36,410 nt of DNA from an uncultured Bacteroidales bacterium (GCA_934725535.1 CAKVBV010000018.1:1-36410), one strand, 5' to 3'; shown: positions 8,597-15,885, numbered from the stretch's first letter. Notes: generated by a model not told the origin, from the sequence alone. Numbers and translations: made by a program.

Positions 8597-8856
8597 ATGG
8601 CACAGACATTAGCACCAACTAACCGAAAAGAGACGGCGACTGCCGAGAATGTGGACTTCGGGAAAGTGCAATTTCCAAAAGGATTTACCTTTGCGTTTAA
8701 CGATACGATAGAAGTAATGCTGCCAAAGCCACCACGGGAAAGTACACGGCTACCGATGTGTATGACACAACAACTAAAAAGGAGCAGTCCAAATCGCTGA
8801 CTATTAACGATTGGATAACCGTTGCAACAAACAAAGGTTGGATAATCAACTCATAA
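8597..8856 (+). pseudogene. Unknown phage protein, interrupted by a frameshift
   Basis: The first 41 residues (from MAQTLAPTNRKETATAEN to about DTIEV) read well in one frame, after which that frame becomes Pro/Arg-rich and stops at 8800. Continuing in the -1 frame from about base 8711 gives a good protein reading from SNAAKATTGKYTATDVYD to NKGWIINS and a TAA at 8854-8856, exactly 4 bp before the next start. The joined product would be about 86 residues. The -1 frame is closed by TAA within TTTAAC near 8698, so the shift must occur in a short window. I see no X XXY YYZ slippery heptamer, so a one-base indel (mutation or sequencing error) is likelier than programmed shifting. Confidence 0.65.
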
Positions 8857-8860
8857 GACT

Positions 8861-9121
8861 ATGACCAAAGATAACTTACTGCAATTAGCGCATACGACCT
8901 CTGTACAAGGGGAGTATATCGCCCTTACTGCCGATAGCGGGTATCGTATCACATCGTGGAAAGAGGGTGAAGACATCGTCGCTTTCTCAAGTTTCACGCA
9001 GTCGTATCTGCCAATCAAGGACAGTTATCCCGACTATCGCGTTATCACGCAGGAGGAAGCCGACAGGCTGCAAGCGGAGTGCGACAAGGCAGTTGCTGCT
9101 ATCGTGCCACCAATGGGATAG
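8861..9121 (+). CDS. Unknown small phage protein
   Basis: An 86-residue soluble protein (MTKDNLLQLAHTTSVQGEY) with an EEADRLQAECDKAVAAI helix near the end. It starts 4 bp after the frameshifted gene. The compact acidic sequence and its position between tail and lysis genes suggest a small virion or tail accessory protein, but I recognise no family. Confidence 0.65.
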   Translation: MTKDNLLQLAHTTSVQGEYIALTADSGYRITSWKEGEDIVAFSSFTQSYLPIKDSYPDYRVITQEEADRLQAECDKAVAAIVPPMG

Positions 9122-9129
9122 GAATAGAA

Positions 9130-9657
9130 ATGGGCAAGGCTCTGACAGATATAGTACGTATAGCAGTAGGGATAGCGATACTCCTGCTGCTGGTGTGGCT
9201 GCTTGGCTTTACCGCGAGACGGACGGAGAATAGCCCCACGCCCGCAGAGATTGTCCGCTACGACACCATTGTGGTAGTCAAGCACGATACAATCCGCTCC
9301 GCGCGTACTATTTTGCAGGAAACCTACAAATACGACACCGTAATGCTCCGCGACACGGTGTTTATCGCCGATTTTCCGCAAAACTACGTGGATAGCACTC
9401 CCGACTACCGATTGGAGGTAAGTGCGGTGAAGATGTACGATTACAGCCTTGATATTTACAGAGCCGATACATTTACCCGCTACGTGCCGCAAGTCTCCAC
9501 AGAGCGCACGGAAACAAGCCGCAAAGGCTTTGGGCAGAGTATAGTGGTAGGCTTGCAAGTCGGGTATGGATTAGGAGTGCAGCCCGCCACTATGCAGGCG
9601 CGGTTTGAGCCTTATGTAGGAGTGGGTATAACGTATGGGTGGGGGTATCATTGGTAG
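9130..9657 (+). CDS. Single-pass membrane protein of the lysis region
   Basis: 175 residues from the Met at 9130; the frame is open further upstream inside the preceding gene, but MGKALTD follows its stop by 8 bp. Residues 8-27 form a transmembrane helix (IAVGIAILLLLVWLLGF). The rest is a beta-rich extracytoplasmic domain with repeated YDT motifs and a Gly/aromatic C-terminus (ITYGWGYHW). Small N-anchored proteins of this kind commonly stand next to the amidase in Bacteroidales phages. A spanin-like or envelope-disrupting role is possible, not proven. Confidence 0.65.
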   Translation: MGKALTDIVRIAVGIAILLLLVWLLGFTARRTENSPTPAEIVRYDTIVVVKHDTIRSARTILQETYKYDTVMLRDTVFIADFPQNYVDSTPDYRLEVSAVKMYDYSLDIYRADTFTRYVPQVSTERTETSRKGFGQSIVVGLQVGYGLGVQPATMQARFEPYVGVGITYGWGYHW

Positions 9658-9720
9658 CCACACCAACGCCCGTGGGGAGGTGATAGCCCCCGCGCGGCAC
9701 AATAACTAAATAATAAGATT

Positions 9721-10266
9721 ATGATACAGGTATGTTTGATTTGCGCGTTGGCTGCGCTACTGATTTTCGCAGTGTACAACTATGTGTCGCTCCGTCTGTT
9801 TGGGGTGCCCAAGTCTCTGTCGGAAACGTATTACCTTTGGCAGAACGAGCAGAAAGGTATGGGGGCTTTGTTTATCGCTATGATGTTTGCTGTTGCGGTT
9901 ACACTTATGCCCGCGTGGATAGAGATAAGCAACGCAGTAGGCGGGTGGGAAAAGAATTTTACTTTTCTTGCGTTCCTTGCCGCGGGCAGTATTGCCTTTG
10001 TCGGTGCAGCCCCCGCTTTCCGTGGGTGTCCGTTGGAAAGCAAAGTGCATAGCATAGCCGCCAAGTGTGCCGCCGTCTTTGCCCTGCTATGGTGTGGCGT
10101 GGTATGCTGGCGGATAGCGTATATCATACCTGTTGCCGTATTACTTGTATGGTGGGTTGCCGCCGTTACCAAGACCGCCAAGAAATGCAGCGTCTACTGG
10201 TGGGAGATGTGCGCTTTTGTCGCCACGTTTGCCACTATCATAACGGAGTGCTTTATACTGATGTAG
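9721..10266 (+). CDS. Polytopic membrane protein of the lysis region
   Basis: A 181-residue, strongly hydrophobic protein with about five predicted transmembrane segments (near 3-22, 48-66, 82-100, 112-130, 133-148, plus a terminal one). It starts 63 bp after the previous gene and ends 4 bp before the amidase. The position between holin and endolysin genes suggests a lysis regulator or second holin. I recognise no family. Confidence 0.65.
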   Translation: MIQVCLICALAALLIFAVYNYVSLRLFGVPKSLSETYYLWQNEQKGMGALFIAMMFAVAVTLMPAWIEISNAVGGWEKNFTFLAFLAAGSIAFVGAAPAFRGCPLESKVHSIAAKCAAVFALLWCGVVCWRIAYIIPVAVLLVWWVAAVTKTAKKCSVYWWEMCAFVATFATIITECFILM

Positions 10267-10270
10267 GGCT

Positions 10271-10690
10271 ATGGCAAGAGAGATAACGGAGATAATCGTG
10301 CATTGTTCTGCCACCAAAGAGGGCGGGGAGTACCACGCAAGCGATATAGACCGCTGGCACAAACAGCGCGGGTTCAACAGGATAGGCTACCATTACGTGA
10401 TAGCCCTTGACGGAACTATCGAGGGCGGTCGTGCGGAGAGTGATGTAGGTGCGCATTGCGCGGGGCACAACAAGAACAGCATAGGCGTGTGCTACATCGG
10501 CGGTCTGTCAGCGGACGGCAAGCCGAAAGACACCCGCACAGACGCACAGAAACGTGCATTGGAACAACTATTGCGCCACCTTGTAAAGAAGTACCCGCAG
10601 GCGACTATCCGCGGGCACAGGGACTTTGCCAACAAAGCGTGTCCGAGTTTTGACGCGACAAAAGAGTATGCACATCTGACACGGCAATAA
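10271..10690 (+). CDS. N-acetylmuramoyl-L-alanine amidase (endolysin)
   Basis: A 139-residue Amidase_2 / T7-lysozyme-type enzyme that cleaves the bond between N-acetylmuramic acid and L-alanine in peptidoglycan. Zinc ligands His11 (IVHCSAT), His116 (RGHRDF) and Cys124 (KACPSF) are present. Tyr40 and Lys122 match the T7 catalytic Tyr46 and Lys128, so it should be active. There is no signal peptide, consistent with export through the holin pore. Length is normal for a single-domain endolysin. Confidence 0.92.
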   Translation: MAREITEIIVHCSATKEGGEYHASDIDRWHKQRGFNRIGYHYVIALDGTIEGGRAESDVGAHCAGHNKNSIGVCYIGGLSADGKPKDTRTDAQKRALEQLLRHLVKKYPQATIRGHRDFANKACPSFDATKEYAHLTRQ

Positions 10691-10691
10691 T

Positions 10692-10817
10692 ATGGCTTGG
10701 AGCAGAGACGGATATACGTGTTGGGATTGCGTGTTTTATGCTGACGGCTATTGTGAACAGAAAGCCGAGCGGGTAAAAGCGGATAGGTTGGCGTGCAAAG
10801 GGTTTGAGTTAGGATAG
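10692..10817 (+). CDS. Four-cysteine mini-protein 1
   Basis: A 41-residue protein (MAWSRDGYTCWDCVFYADGY) starting 1 bp after the amidase stop. Cysteines at 10, 13, 21 and 35 form C-x2-C-x7-C-x13-C, with an ending ACKGFE. The arrangement suggests one bound zinc ion. It shares the CxxC[RV] start and the C[EK]x[WF] ending with the next two small genes, so the three look paralogous. Function unknown. Confidence 0.6.
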   Translation: MAWSRDGYTCWDCVFYADGYCEQKAERVKADRLACKGFELG

Positions 10818-10905
10818 GAAAATTTACGAAAGATTTTCGTATTTTTGTTTTATCCGAAAATCCGAGTTTGACATAACTATTTGATAATGTACAAGTTCTA
10901 ATTTT

Positions 10906-11088
10906 ATGAGAAAGTCAAATACCATATCACCCCATATCTGTGATGACTGTCGTTTTGCGGAGTGGCACACACAGCAGTGGAACAGAGACCTGTATGGCAA
11001 GCCTATCACGCTTGGCTGCAAACGTGGTGTGCGGGAGTTCGGTATTATCCGCGGTACGGCGGCTTGTGAGCAATGGGAAAGCCGGTAG
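10906..11088 (+). CDS. Four-cysteine mini-protein 2
   Basis: 60 residues with cysteines at 12, 15, 38 and 54 (CDDCRFAEW ... LGCKRG ... ACEQWE). The end overlaps mini-protein 3 by 16 bp. The predicted fold is a small zinc-bound knuckle. It shares motifs with the neighbouring four-cysteine proteins. Function unknown. Confidence 0.65.
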   Translation: MRKSNTISPHICDDCRFAEWHTQQWNRDLYGKPITLGCKRGVREFGIIRGTAACEQWESR

Positions 11089-11216
11089 AGCATATCTGCG
11101 AGACCTGTCGGGAATGGCTGCCTATGGGCGGCTGTGCAATGGGCGTCGAGACACCTTGTGAGGAGTGGCAGCAGAGCCTGTCTTATCCCGTAGATGAACC
11201 AACGTTGTTTGATTGA
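11073..11216 (+). CDS. Four-cysteine mini-protein 3
   Basis: 47 residues (MGKPVEHICETCREWLPMGG) with cysteines at 9, 12, 21 and 29 and a PCEEW motif matching ACEQW in mini-protein 2. The acidic tail ends in DEPTLFD. It overlaps mini-protein 2 in another frame and ends 2 bp before the nuclease start, so all are probably on one transcript. Confidence 0.6.
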   Translation: MGKPVEHICETCREWLPMGGCAMGVETPCEEWQQSLSYPVDEPTLFD

Positions 11217-11218
11217 GT

Positions 11219-11632
11219 ATGAGCAATAACAATATCACCATAGAGGAGTTGCGTGCGATGTGGGACAAGACCAATCGCGGCAAGGCTGCAAGTTCGGAAC
11301 ACGACTTGCAGGTTGAGTGTGTCCGTTGGTTTCGTTATGCCTACCCCAAAGCCTTATGCTATTCAATACCCAATGGTGGCTATCGAGCAAAATCGACAGC
11401 GCGTTACTTGCAAGCAGAAGGATTAACAGCAGGCTGTCCTGATTTGCATATCCCTATTCCGCGCGGCGGGTATGCCAGCCTGTACATCGAAATGAAGAAT
11501 GGCAAGAAAGGTGTGCTTTCGGAACACCAAAAGGAGATTATCCCCCGCCTGCAATCCTACGGCAACAAAGTCGTGGTCTGTAGAACGTTTGACGAGTTCA
11601 AAAGAGAAATAAATGAATACTTTGAAGCCTAA
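11219..11632 (+). CDS. VRR-NUC domain endonuclease
   Basis: 137 residues from the Met at 11219, a better start than an upstream TTG. PD-(D/E)XK active-site residues are visible: Glu27 (SSEHDLQ), Asp75 (GCPDLHI), Glu91-x-Lys93 (YIEMKNG), then Gln104 (SEHQK). Stand-alone phage VRR-NUC proteins are structure-selective nucleases, probably acting on replication or recombination intermediates before packaging. The end overlaps the next gene by 20 bp, suggesting translational coupling. Confidence 0.85.
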   Translation: MSNNNITIEELRAMWDKTNRGKAASSEHDLQVECVRWFRYAYPKALCYSIPNGGYRAKSTARYLQAEGLTAGCPDLHIPIPRGGYASLYIEMKNGKKGVLSEHQKEIIPRLQSYGNKVVVCRTFDEFKREINEYFEA

Positions 11633-12047
11633 AAGAACAACCCAAATACCTAAGCCTATGAACGATAAAGAAAAGGTCATCATGCAGGTCTTGCAGTTTG
11701 TGGTCGAAGAGACAACAAACAATATCAGCGAGTTCACAAAGATAACGGCAGAGGATATTCCGGGCAAGACCAAGAAAGAGAACGCCACCATGGCGCGGTG
11801 CATCTTTGTGTCGCAGTTGAAGTTCATGGGGTATTCGTGTACCACGATTGCGTCCGTCATTAACCGCGGAGAAAAAGCCATACCCGACATACTCTTTTCG
11901 GCGCACGAGTTCAAGAAACGGTCGTGGGCATATCGCATAGCCGAAGCCAAAGTAACTCTCCGTGTGAGTGAGATTTTTGCCAAGTACAAGGACAGCGAAA
12001 CGCACGTGGCAAGTCCGACCGACACTGCTATCTCCACCGTAAAGTAG
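11613..12047 (+). CDS. DnaA domain-IV-like helix-turn-helix protein
   Basis: 144 residues. Residues 50-100 (ARCIFVSQLKFMGYSCTTIA then VINR-GEKAI) match the pattern of the DnaA C-terminal DNA-binding domain, with a long helix followed by an HTH, but there is no ATPase domain. In Bacteroides prophages such truncated DnaA-like proteins sit by VRR-NUC genes. It could control replication or late transcription. Start overlaps the nuclease gene by 20 bp. The assignment rests on pattern only. Confidence 0.55.
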   Translation: MNTLKPKRTTQIPKPMNDKEKVIMQVLQFVVEETTNNISEFTKITAEDIPGKTKKENATMARCIFVSQLKFMGYSCTTIASVINRGEKAIPDILFSAHEFKKRSWAYRIAEAKVTLRVSEIFAKYKDSETHVASPTDTAISTVK

Positions 12048-12052
12048 CGACA

Positions 12053-12087
12053 ACTATTTGCTAACTATTTGCTAATCACCCGCTAAC
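12053..12087. repeat. Short 11-bp direct repeats
   Basis: Two exact units of AACTATTTGCT and a diverged third (AATCACCCGCT), the last forming the left arm of the terminator that follows. The 11-bp period matches other arrays in the window. Confidence 0.6.
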
Positions 12088-12115
12088 TTTCCTGCAAGTT
12101 GGCGGGTGTTATTTT
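12077..12115 (+). terminator. Intrinsic terminator
   Basis: An 11-bp stem (CACCCGCTAAC with GTTGGCGGGTG, one G-U pair) with a 10-base loop, followed by TTATTTTAT. It ends the transcript that includes the nuclease and DnaA-like genes. Confidence 0.8.
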
Positions 12116-12135
12116 ATCCACTACCTTAATAGCAG

Positions 12136-12143
12136 TACCTTTG
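12136..12143 (+). promoter_or_regulatory. Promoter -7 element
   Basis: TACCTTTG between the terminator and the gene at 12215. No clear TTG at the expected distance upstream. Confidence 0.45.
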
Positions 12144-12214
12144 CGGTGTCGGAACGAATAGTGTTTTGATACCAACCGCCGAAGGTGTAAGAGGCGAAAG
12201 TAATTCTCATAGTT

Positions 12215-12694
12215 ATGGCAGAATTAAGTCCATCAGATGTAATGTTGATGACGAAGCAACATTGCTCGCACGGTCAGAGTGCCACCGCTATCGGCTTGGC
12301 AGCAGGTCTCGGTGGCGGAGCCTTACTGCTTGCTATCGCAGCCGCTTGGGGCGTGAACAAAGCCTCCGAGTCCCGCGCCAAAGCAGCAGAGCAGGCAGTC
12401 GCAGGTAACAAGGACGCTCTCAACCTTGTATCGCAGTTCATGTTGAGTGAGAGAACCTCCCGCGAGGGCTGGCAGAACGTACACACACCTACAATCAAGC
12501 AGTATGTAGATGTCAGTTCGACGGCTCAACAGGGTCAGCAATCCACGGCTTCTTCTGTTGCAGACGCAGTAGCGTATGCGCTTGCGCAGAACAACAATGG
12601 CGGTCTGAACTCCGCTGTCGGCAATTGTGGTTTCCTACGCGTGCAACGCTACTCCGCACCCCAACCGTGCGGCTGCGACACGTGCGGAAACTAA
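12215..12694 (+). CDS. Unknown phage protein with a hydrophobic segment and Cys-rich tail
   Basis: 159 residues. Residues 24-46 (AIGLAAGLGGGALLLAIAAAW) are hydrophobic and Gly-rich, a possible membrane-inserting helix. A Gln/Ser/Ala-rich middle is followed by a C-terminus CGCDTCGN that could bind a metal. It has its own promoter element and is followed by a terminator at 12704, so it is expressed separately, probably at a high level. A minor virion or membrane-acting protein is possible; I do not recognise it. Confidence 0.65.
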   Translation: MAELSPSDVMLMTKQHCSHGQSATAIGLAAGLGGGALLLAIAAAWGVNKASESRAKAAEQAVAGNKDALNLVSQFMLSERTSREGWQNVHTPTIKQYVDVSSTAQQGQQSTASSVADAVAYALAQNNNGGLNSAVGNCGFLRVQRYSAPQPCGCDTCGN

Positions 12695-12703
12695 ACATGG
12701 AAC

Positions 12704-12737
12704 GGTAGTACCTCGAAAGTGGGGTACTACCTCTTTT
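12704..12737 (+). terminator. Intrinsic terminator
   Basis: GGTAGTACC and GGTACTACC pair around a 10-base loop and are followed by TCTTTTC. Confidence 0.75.
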
Positions 12738-12859
12738 CAAAAATTTCGGTAGTTTCTTCGGTATGTTTTTCGACAACAACACGCTATGTTTCAATATGTT
12801 ATATCTATCATTACCGAAAGTTTTACCGAAACAATCAACCCCTAAAAACTCAAATTGCT

Positions 12860-13207
12860 ATGCCTCTGTTTGGAAATAAGACCTCGTATGATGTGACGCT
12901 TTTGCAGACGACCTCAAAAGACGCACTCAAACGCTCGGCATTACTCGTATGCGGCGGTGACGTGAAAGCCGCCACGGAGATATGCGAGTACTTTATGAAA
13001 GATATGCCCAATATGCCCGACTTTGACCCGCAGGGCGTGCCTGTACTCACGCAAGCCAAAGACACCGTGCTGGGTGTCCTCGGTTGGATAGACCAGAACC
13101 AAGACAAGGTGTTGGGGTATTACAACATTGCCCGCACCATGATGGGCAAAGCAGGTATATCAGTTCCTACGCCTGCCACTCCCGCTGATGTCCCACCTAT
13201 ACCTTAA
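12860..13207 (+). CDS. Unknown phage protein
   Basis: 115 residues from MPLFGNKTSYD; the frame is open for 47 codons upstream, but that stretch overlaps the terminator and is not protein-like. The centre is helical (DALKRSALLVCGGDVKAATE) and the tail Pro-rich (PTPATPADVPPIP). It precedes another small unknown gene by 6 bp. I recognise no family. Confidence 0.65.
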   Translation: MPLFGNKTSYDVTLLQTTSKDALKRSALLVCGGDVKAATEICEYFMKDMPNMPDFDPQGVPVLTQAKDTVLGVLGWIDQNQDKVLGYYNIARTMMGKAGISVPTPATPADVPPIP

Positions 13208-13213
13208 TGCCCT

Positions 13214-13396
13214 ATGTTGCAAGTCTATAAGTTGGATATGTACGTGTACGCCAATAGCAAAGAGGAGGCGGACAGGTTGGAGCAGTCGCTGAAAGAGTTT
13301 GTGAACCGACAGCGGGAACGGGGCGTGGCGGTAACCGCCGAGAAACTGAACCCCCTGCTGAACAGGTGGGGCAACAGCATAGGTGCTGTACTATAA
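13214..13396 (+). CDS. Unknown small phage protein
   Basis: 60 residues with a central charged helix (NSKEEADRLEQSLKEFVNRQ). It lies 6 bp after the previous gene and is probably co-transcribed. No recognisable domain. Confidence 0.6.
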   Translation: MLQVYKLDMYVYANSKEEADRLEQSLKEFVNRQRERGVAVTAEKLNPLLNRWGNSIGAVL

Positions 13397-13450
13397 GGTG
13401 ACAGGCTTGACCTGTCCGAGCGGTCTTTGACGTATTGAGAATAGTCGCAA

Positions 13451-13471
13451 CTTGTTCCAAAGCGGAACAGG
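13451..13471. promoter_or_regulatory. Dyad upstream of the KilA-N promoter
   Basis: TGTTCC and GGAACA around AAAGC, extended by a G-U and a C-G pair. It ends 7 bp before the upstream promoter element. Without a T-run it is more likely an operator than a terminator. Confidence 0.4.
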
Positions 13472-13477
13472 TTGGAG

Positions 13478-13509
13478 TTTGCACAATTCAAAGAAAAGCC
13501 GTATCTTTG
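13478..13509 (+). promoter_or_regulatory. Promoter of the KilA-N gene
   Basis: TTTG, 20 bp, then TATCTTTG, a full match to the Bacteroidetes consensus, 110 bp before the start codon. Confidence 0.75.
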
Positions 13510-13619
13510 CGCAGTTATTCGCTTTCGTGGCTGTTAGCGTATGCGTGATATACCTCTCTTTGGTCGGTGCAAACAGCCACAATAGGCACTGACCATTGGG
13601 AGGTTCTTTGTTTACTACT

Positions 13620-14495
13620 ATGGGAGAAAAAGCAAAAACAATCGTTGTACAAAACAACAAGATAACAGTGTTGCTTAATCATAACGGAAATGATTTTATC
13701 AATATAACCGAAATGATAAAAGCAAAGGATGGTAATTTCTTCATTACTGATTGGTTACGTAATCGTAACACATTGGAGTATTTGGGAGCGTGGGAGACTT
13801 TGAATAATCCCAATTTTAATTATGGCGAATTCGCCATAATTAAAACTCATGCGGGTCTTAATAATTTCAAAATCAGTGTGAAAGAATGGTGTGAGAAGAC
13901 TAATGCCATAGGGATAATTGCACGCGCAGGACGATATGGAGGAACCTATGCCCACAAAGATATAGCCTTTAATTTTGGAATGTGGATAAGCCCCATATTT
14001 CAATTATATATCGTAAAGGAGTATCAGCGTCTTAAAGAAACCGAAAGCGACCCGTTGGCATTGGAATGGGATGTGAAACGGATATTGTCAAAGGCTAATT
14101 ACACACTCCATACCGATGCAATAAGAGATGTTATTATTCCCAAATTGCCAGTTTCGGAAGCCAAAAAGAATATCACCTATGCTACCGAGGCTGATTTGTT
14201 GAACATAGCATTATTCGGTTGCCGTGCAAAAGATTGGGAGGCGAGCAATCCCGCATTAGCATTACAAGGTAAAAACATCCGAGATACCGCCTCTATCAAT
14301 CAGTTGGTTGTTTTGTCTAATATGGAAGTGTTAAATTCGGAAATGATAAAAAATGGGATTGATAGAATGACACGCCTGAATCTACTCCATAAAATGGCGA
14401 AAGAACAAATGACCGCATTGGATAAAAGCAACGCAGAACAACGCTTTCGTAAACTCATTGCGGATAAGAAGAAAGGAGAACTTCCTGAGGAATAA
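13620..14495 (+). CDS. KilA-N domain DNA-binding protein
   Basis: 291 residues from the Met at 13620. The N-terminal KilA-N domain covers about residues 10-140: FINITEMIKAKDG, an N-x-R-NT segment, and the hallmark tail GGTYAHKDIAFNFGMWISPIF (about 108-128). KilA-N proteins of phages bind DNA and are often lysogenic accessory or anti-repressor-type regulators. The helical C-terminus (150-291) resembles the same part in Bacteroides KilA-N proteins. The gene has its own promoter and two downstream hairpins and is bounded by repeats, as expected for a moron. A 32-bp perfect palindrome lies inside the coding sequence at 13814-13845. Confidence 0.85.
   Translation: MGEKAKTIVVQNNKITVLLNHNGNDFINITEMIKAKDGNFFITDWLRNRNTLEYLGAWETLNNPNFNYGEFAIIKTHAGLNNFKISVKEWCEKTNAIGIIARAGRYGGTYAHKDIAFNFGMWISPIFQLYIVKEYQRLKETESDPLALEWDVKRILSKANYTLHTDAIRDVIIPKLPVSEAKKNITYATEADLLNIALFGCRAKDWEASNPALALQGKNIRDTASINQLVVLSNMEVLNSEMIKNGIDRMTRLNLLHKMAKEQMTALDKSNAEQRFRKLIADKKKGELPEE
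13814..13845. repeat. 32-bp perfect palindrome inside the KilA-N gene
   Basis: Sixteen bases match their reverse complement on either side of a central GAATTC, reading NYGEFAIIK on both strands. AT-rich ends and a GC core give a strong hairpin or cruciform. Confidence 0.95.
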
Positions 14496-14501
14496 TTGAC
14501 A

Positions 14502-14526
14502 TATTTCCATTTTGGAAATAACTTTT
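14502..14526 (+). terminator. Intrinsic terminator after KilA-N
   Basis: TATTTCCA and TGGAAATA around TTT, followed by ACTTTTT, 7 bp after the stop codon. Confidence 0.7.
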
Positions 14527-14527
14527 T

Positions 14528-14558
14528 AGCGACTATTCTCAATGAGTGGTCGCTTTTT
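14528..14558 (+). terminator. Second hairpin terminator after KilA-N
   Basis: AGCGAC pairs with GTCGCT, with an inner CTCA/TGAG helix, followed by TTTTTG. The left arm is also the inverse of 13434-13448. Confidence 0.65.
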
Positions 14559-14667
14559 GTATGCCCATTGCTCCCGACATTTATGTCGTCAGCAACGTAT
14601 TGAGAAAGCCGTAACACCCTCACAAACAGGGTATAACAGATATAGAATATCGTAATAATTTAATAAT

Positions 14668-14904
14668 ATGGAAACGAACCAAAGCAACCAACAGCCGCGT
14701 ACTATCTTTGACGCTATCAATGCGAACATAGTCGGTATGTCGGAAGATATGAACCTCATGCACCAAAAGGTGGACGAGGTAAAGAGTAAGATTGATATGC
14801 TGTACGCAGCATTATTTCCCGCGCAGGAAACAGTGCAGGAGAAGCCTAACGCTACCGGCGACACTCTTGCAAACAGGAACAAAGTAGGTAGCGACAACGT
14901 CTAA
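14668..14904 (+). CDS. Unknown coiled-coil phage protein
   Basis: 78 residues. Residues 12-50 (INANIVGMSEDMNLMHQKVD) form an amphipathic coiled coil; the C-terminus is polar. It starts the last rightward gene cluster, with about 13 bp to the next gene. No family recognised. Confidence 0.6.
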   Translation: METNQSNQQPRTIFDAINANIVGMSEDMNLMHQKVDEVKSKIDMLYAALFPAQETVQEKPNATGDTLANRNKVGSDNV

Positions 14905-14917
14905 TTGTTTGAGGACT

Positions 14918-15088
14918 ATGAACAAAATCCAAGCACCCGTCATTACTCCTGTATTGGCGGCAGGTAGCACGGCAAGTCCGTACTACTATCAAGTAAACAT
15001 CACGCAGCGTCTGTGCTTTCCCACGTGTGCGGAGAATATGCCTGTATTCTCCCCGCAGTTCTCGTTGGTCGGCATAGCGCAGGCATGA
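14918..15088 (+). CDS. Unknown mini-protein
   Basis: A 56-residue protein (MNKIQAPVITPVLAAGSTAS) with two Cys in RLCFPTC. Its stop overlaps the next start (ATGA), which supports it being translated. Function unknown. Confidence 0.6.
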   Translation: MNKIQAPVITPVLAAGSTASPYYYQVNITQRLCFPTCAENMPVFSPQFSLVGIAQA

Positions 15089-15267
15089 CCTTTCCAAACG
15101 GCACAACCAAGTGGGATAAGTATGTGGCTTTCAATGCTGCCTATGCGGACTTCTGCAAGAGTTTCTCCGACGAAGATGTCCTGCGCATTGCGTATGACTT
15201 CTATTTCGCCGACGAGGATTGGAAAGGCAACGGGAAGATTTGGACGTATATGTCTATGAATGTGTAG
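15085..15267 (+). CDS. Unknown small phage protein
   Basis: 60 residues from MTFPNGTTKWDKYVAFNAAY; start chosen at the ATGA overlap with the preceding gene. Acidic and aromatic (DFYFADEDWKGNGKIWTY). Tightly packed with neighbours, so translationally coupled. Function unknown. Confidence 0.6.
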   Translation: MTFPNGTTKWDKYVAFNAAYADFCKSFSDEDVLRIAYDFYFADEDWKGNGKIWTYMSMNV

Positions 15268-15270
15268 GCT

Positions 15271-15360
15271 ATGCAAGAGGAGATTGCTCTGCATATCATG
15301 TACGAGGACGGACTGACAGACTATGAGTTTTGGAAGGAGGTCAGCCTGTACATGATGTGA
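15271..15360 (+). CDS. Unknown mini-protein
   Basis: 29 residues (MQEEIALHIMYEDGLTDYEF), starting 3 bp after the previous stop and ending 21 bp before the terminator. Its place in a run of coupled genes is the main evidence; it could still be chance. Confidence 0.4.
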   Translation: MQEEIALHIMYEDGLTDYEFWKEVSLYMM

Positions 15361-15381
15361 TTCGATAGTGATACTCTTTTG

Positions 15382-15420
15382 AGCAGCATAGTTCTCAAGA
15401 CAATTGAGGACTATTCTGCT
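15382..15420. terminator. Bidirectional terminator between converging phage operons
   Basis: A 17-bp stem with two mismatches (AGCAGCATAGTTCTCAA against TTGAGGACTATTCTGCT) between the end of the rightward genes at 15360 and the end of the leftward operon at 15439. Confidence 0.7.
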
Positions 15421-15438
15421 GTGTAATATAAGTGGCAT

Positions 15439-15885
15439 CTATACAGGTAATTCTATTGTATCCGTTACGGTCTTAAATGTTGCGTTGGTCAATTCGCGGA
15501 AATCCCGATAATTCCGATAGTATGCGAGCAATGAACTTTTGTATTTAATCATATTTGAGTATCGAAGATTGAGAGCCTCTGCAATATATCGGAGTTCTCT
15601 ACCATCTGTCTTATACCGATGCGCCTTATCTTCACTAAACAGACTGATTGGACTATACAGATAGATGAGAATAAATAACTCGACTCTTATTCTCTCCTTG
15701 TAATTTTGCGTAGTCAAAACCCTCTCCGTGTGCTGTATAATAGTCGGAAGCAGCGATGTGTCCCGCAGTATAGGGGTAAAAGAGTCGCATATATGGCTAT
15801 GTTGCTGTTTTGTTTTGTCTTGTAACTGCAAATTTATTTTCAGCAGTTTGGAGTTAGTCTCCAATAGACCGATATTAAGTTCCAT
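15439..15885 (-). CDS. Unknown phage protein, last gene of the leftward operon
   Basis: 148 residues with a helical N-terminus (LLETNSKLLKINLQLQDKTK) and a C-terminal segment RYIAEALNLRYSNMIKYKSS that resembles a DNA-contacting helical region. It is AT-richer than the upstream replication genes. As the distal early gene it could be a regulator of late transcription, but there is no family match I can name. Confidence 0.6.
   Translation of the reverse strand: MELNIGLLETNSKLLKINLQLQDKTKQQHSHICDSFTPILRDTSLLPTIIQHTERVLTTQNYKERIRVELFILIYLYSPISLFSEDKAHRYKTDGRELRYIAEALNLRYSNMIKYKSSLLAYYRNYRDFRELTNATFKTVTDTIELPV

Noticed and set aside
8650..8720. Programmed -1 frameshift
   Set aside because: No X XXY YYZ heptamer or downstream structure is visible in the short window where the shift must occur.
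13755..14003. Antisense peptide with the same NYGEFAIIK as KilA-N
   Set aside because: The match comes from the DNA palindrome, not from a second gene.
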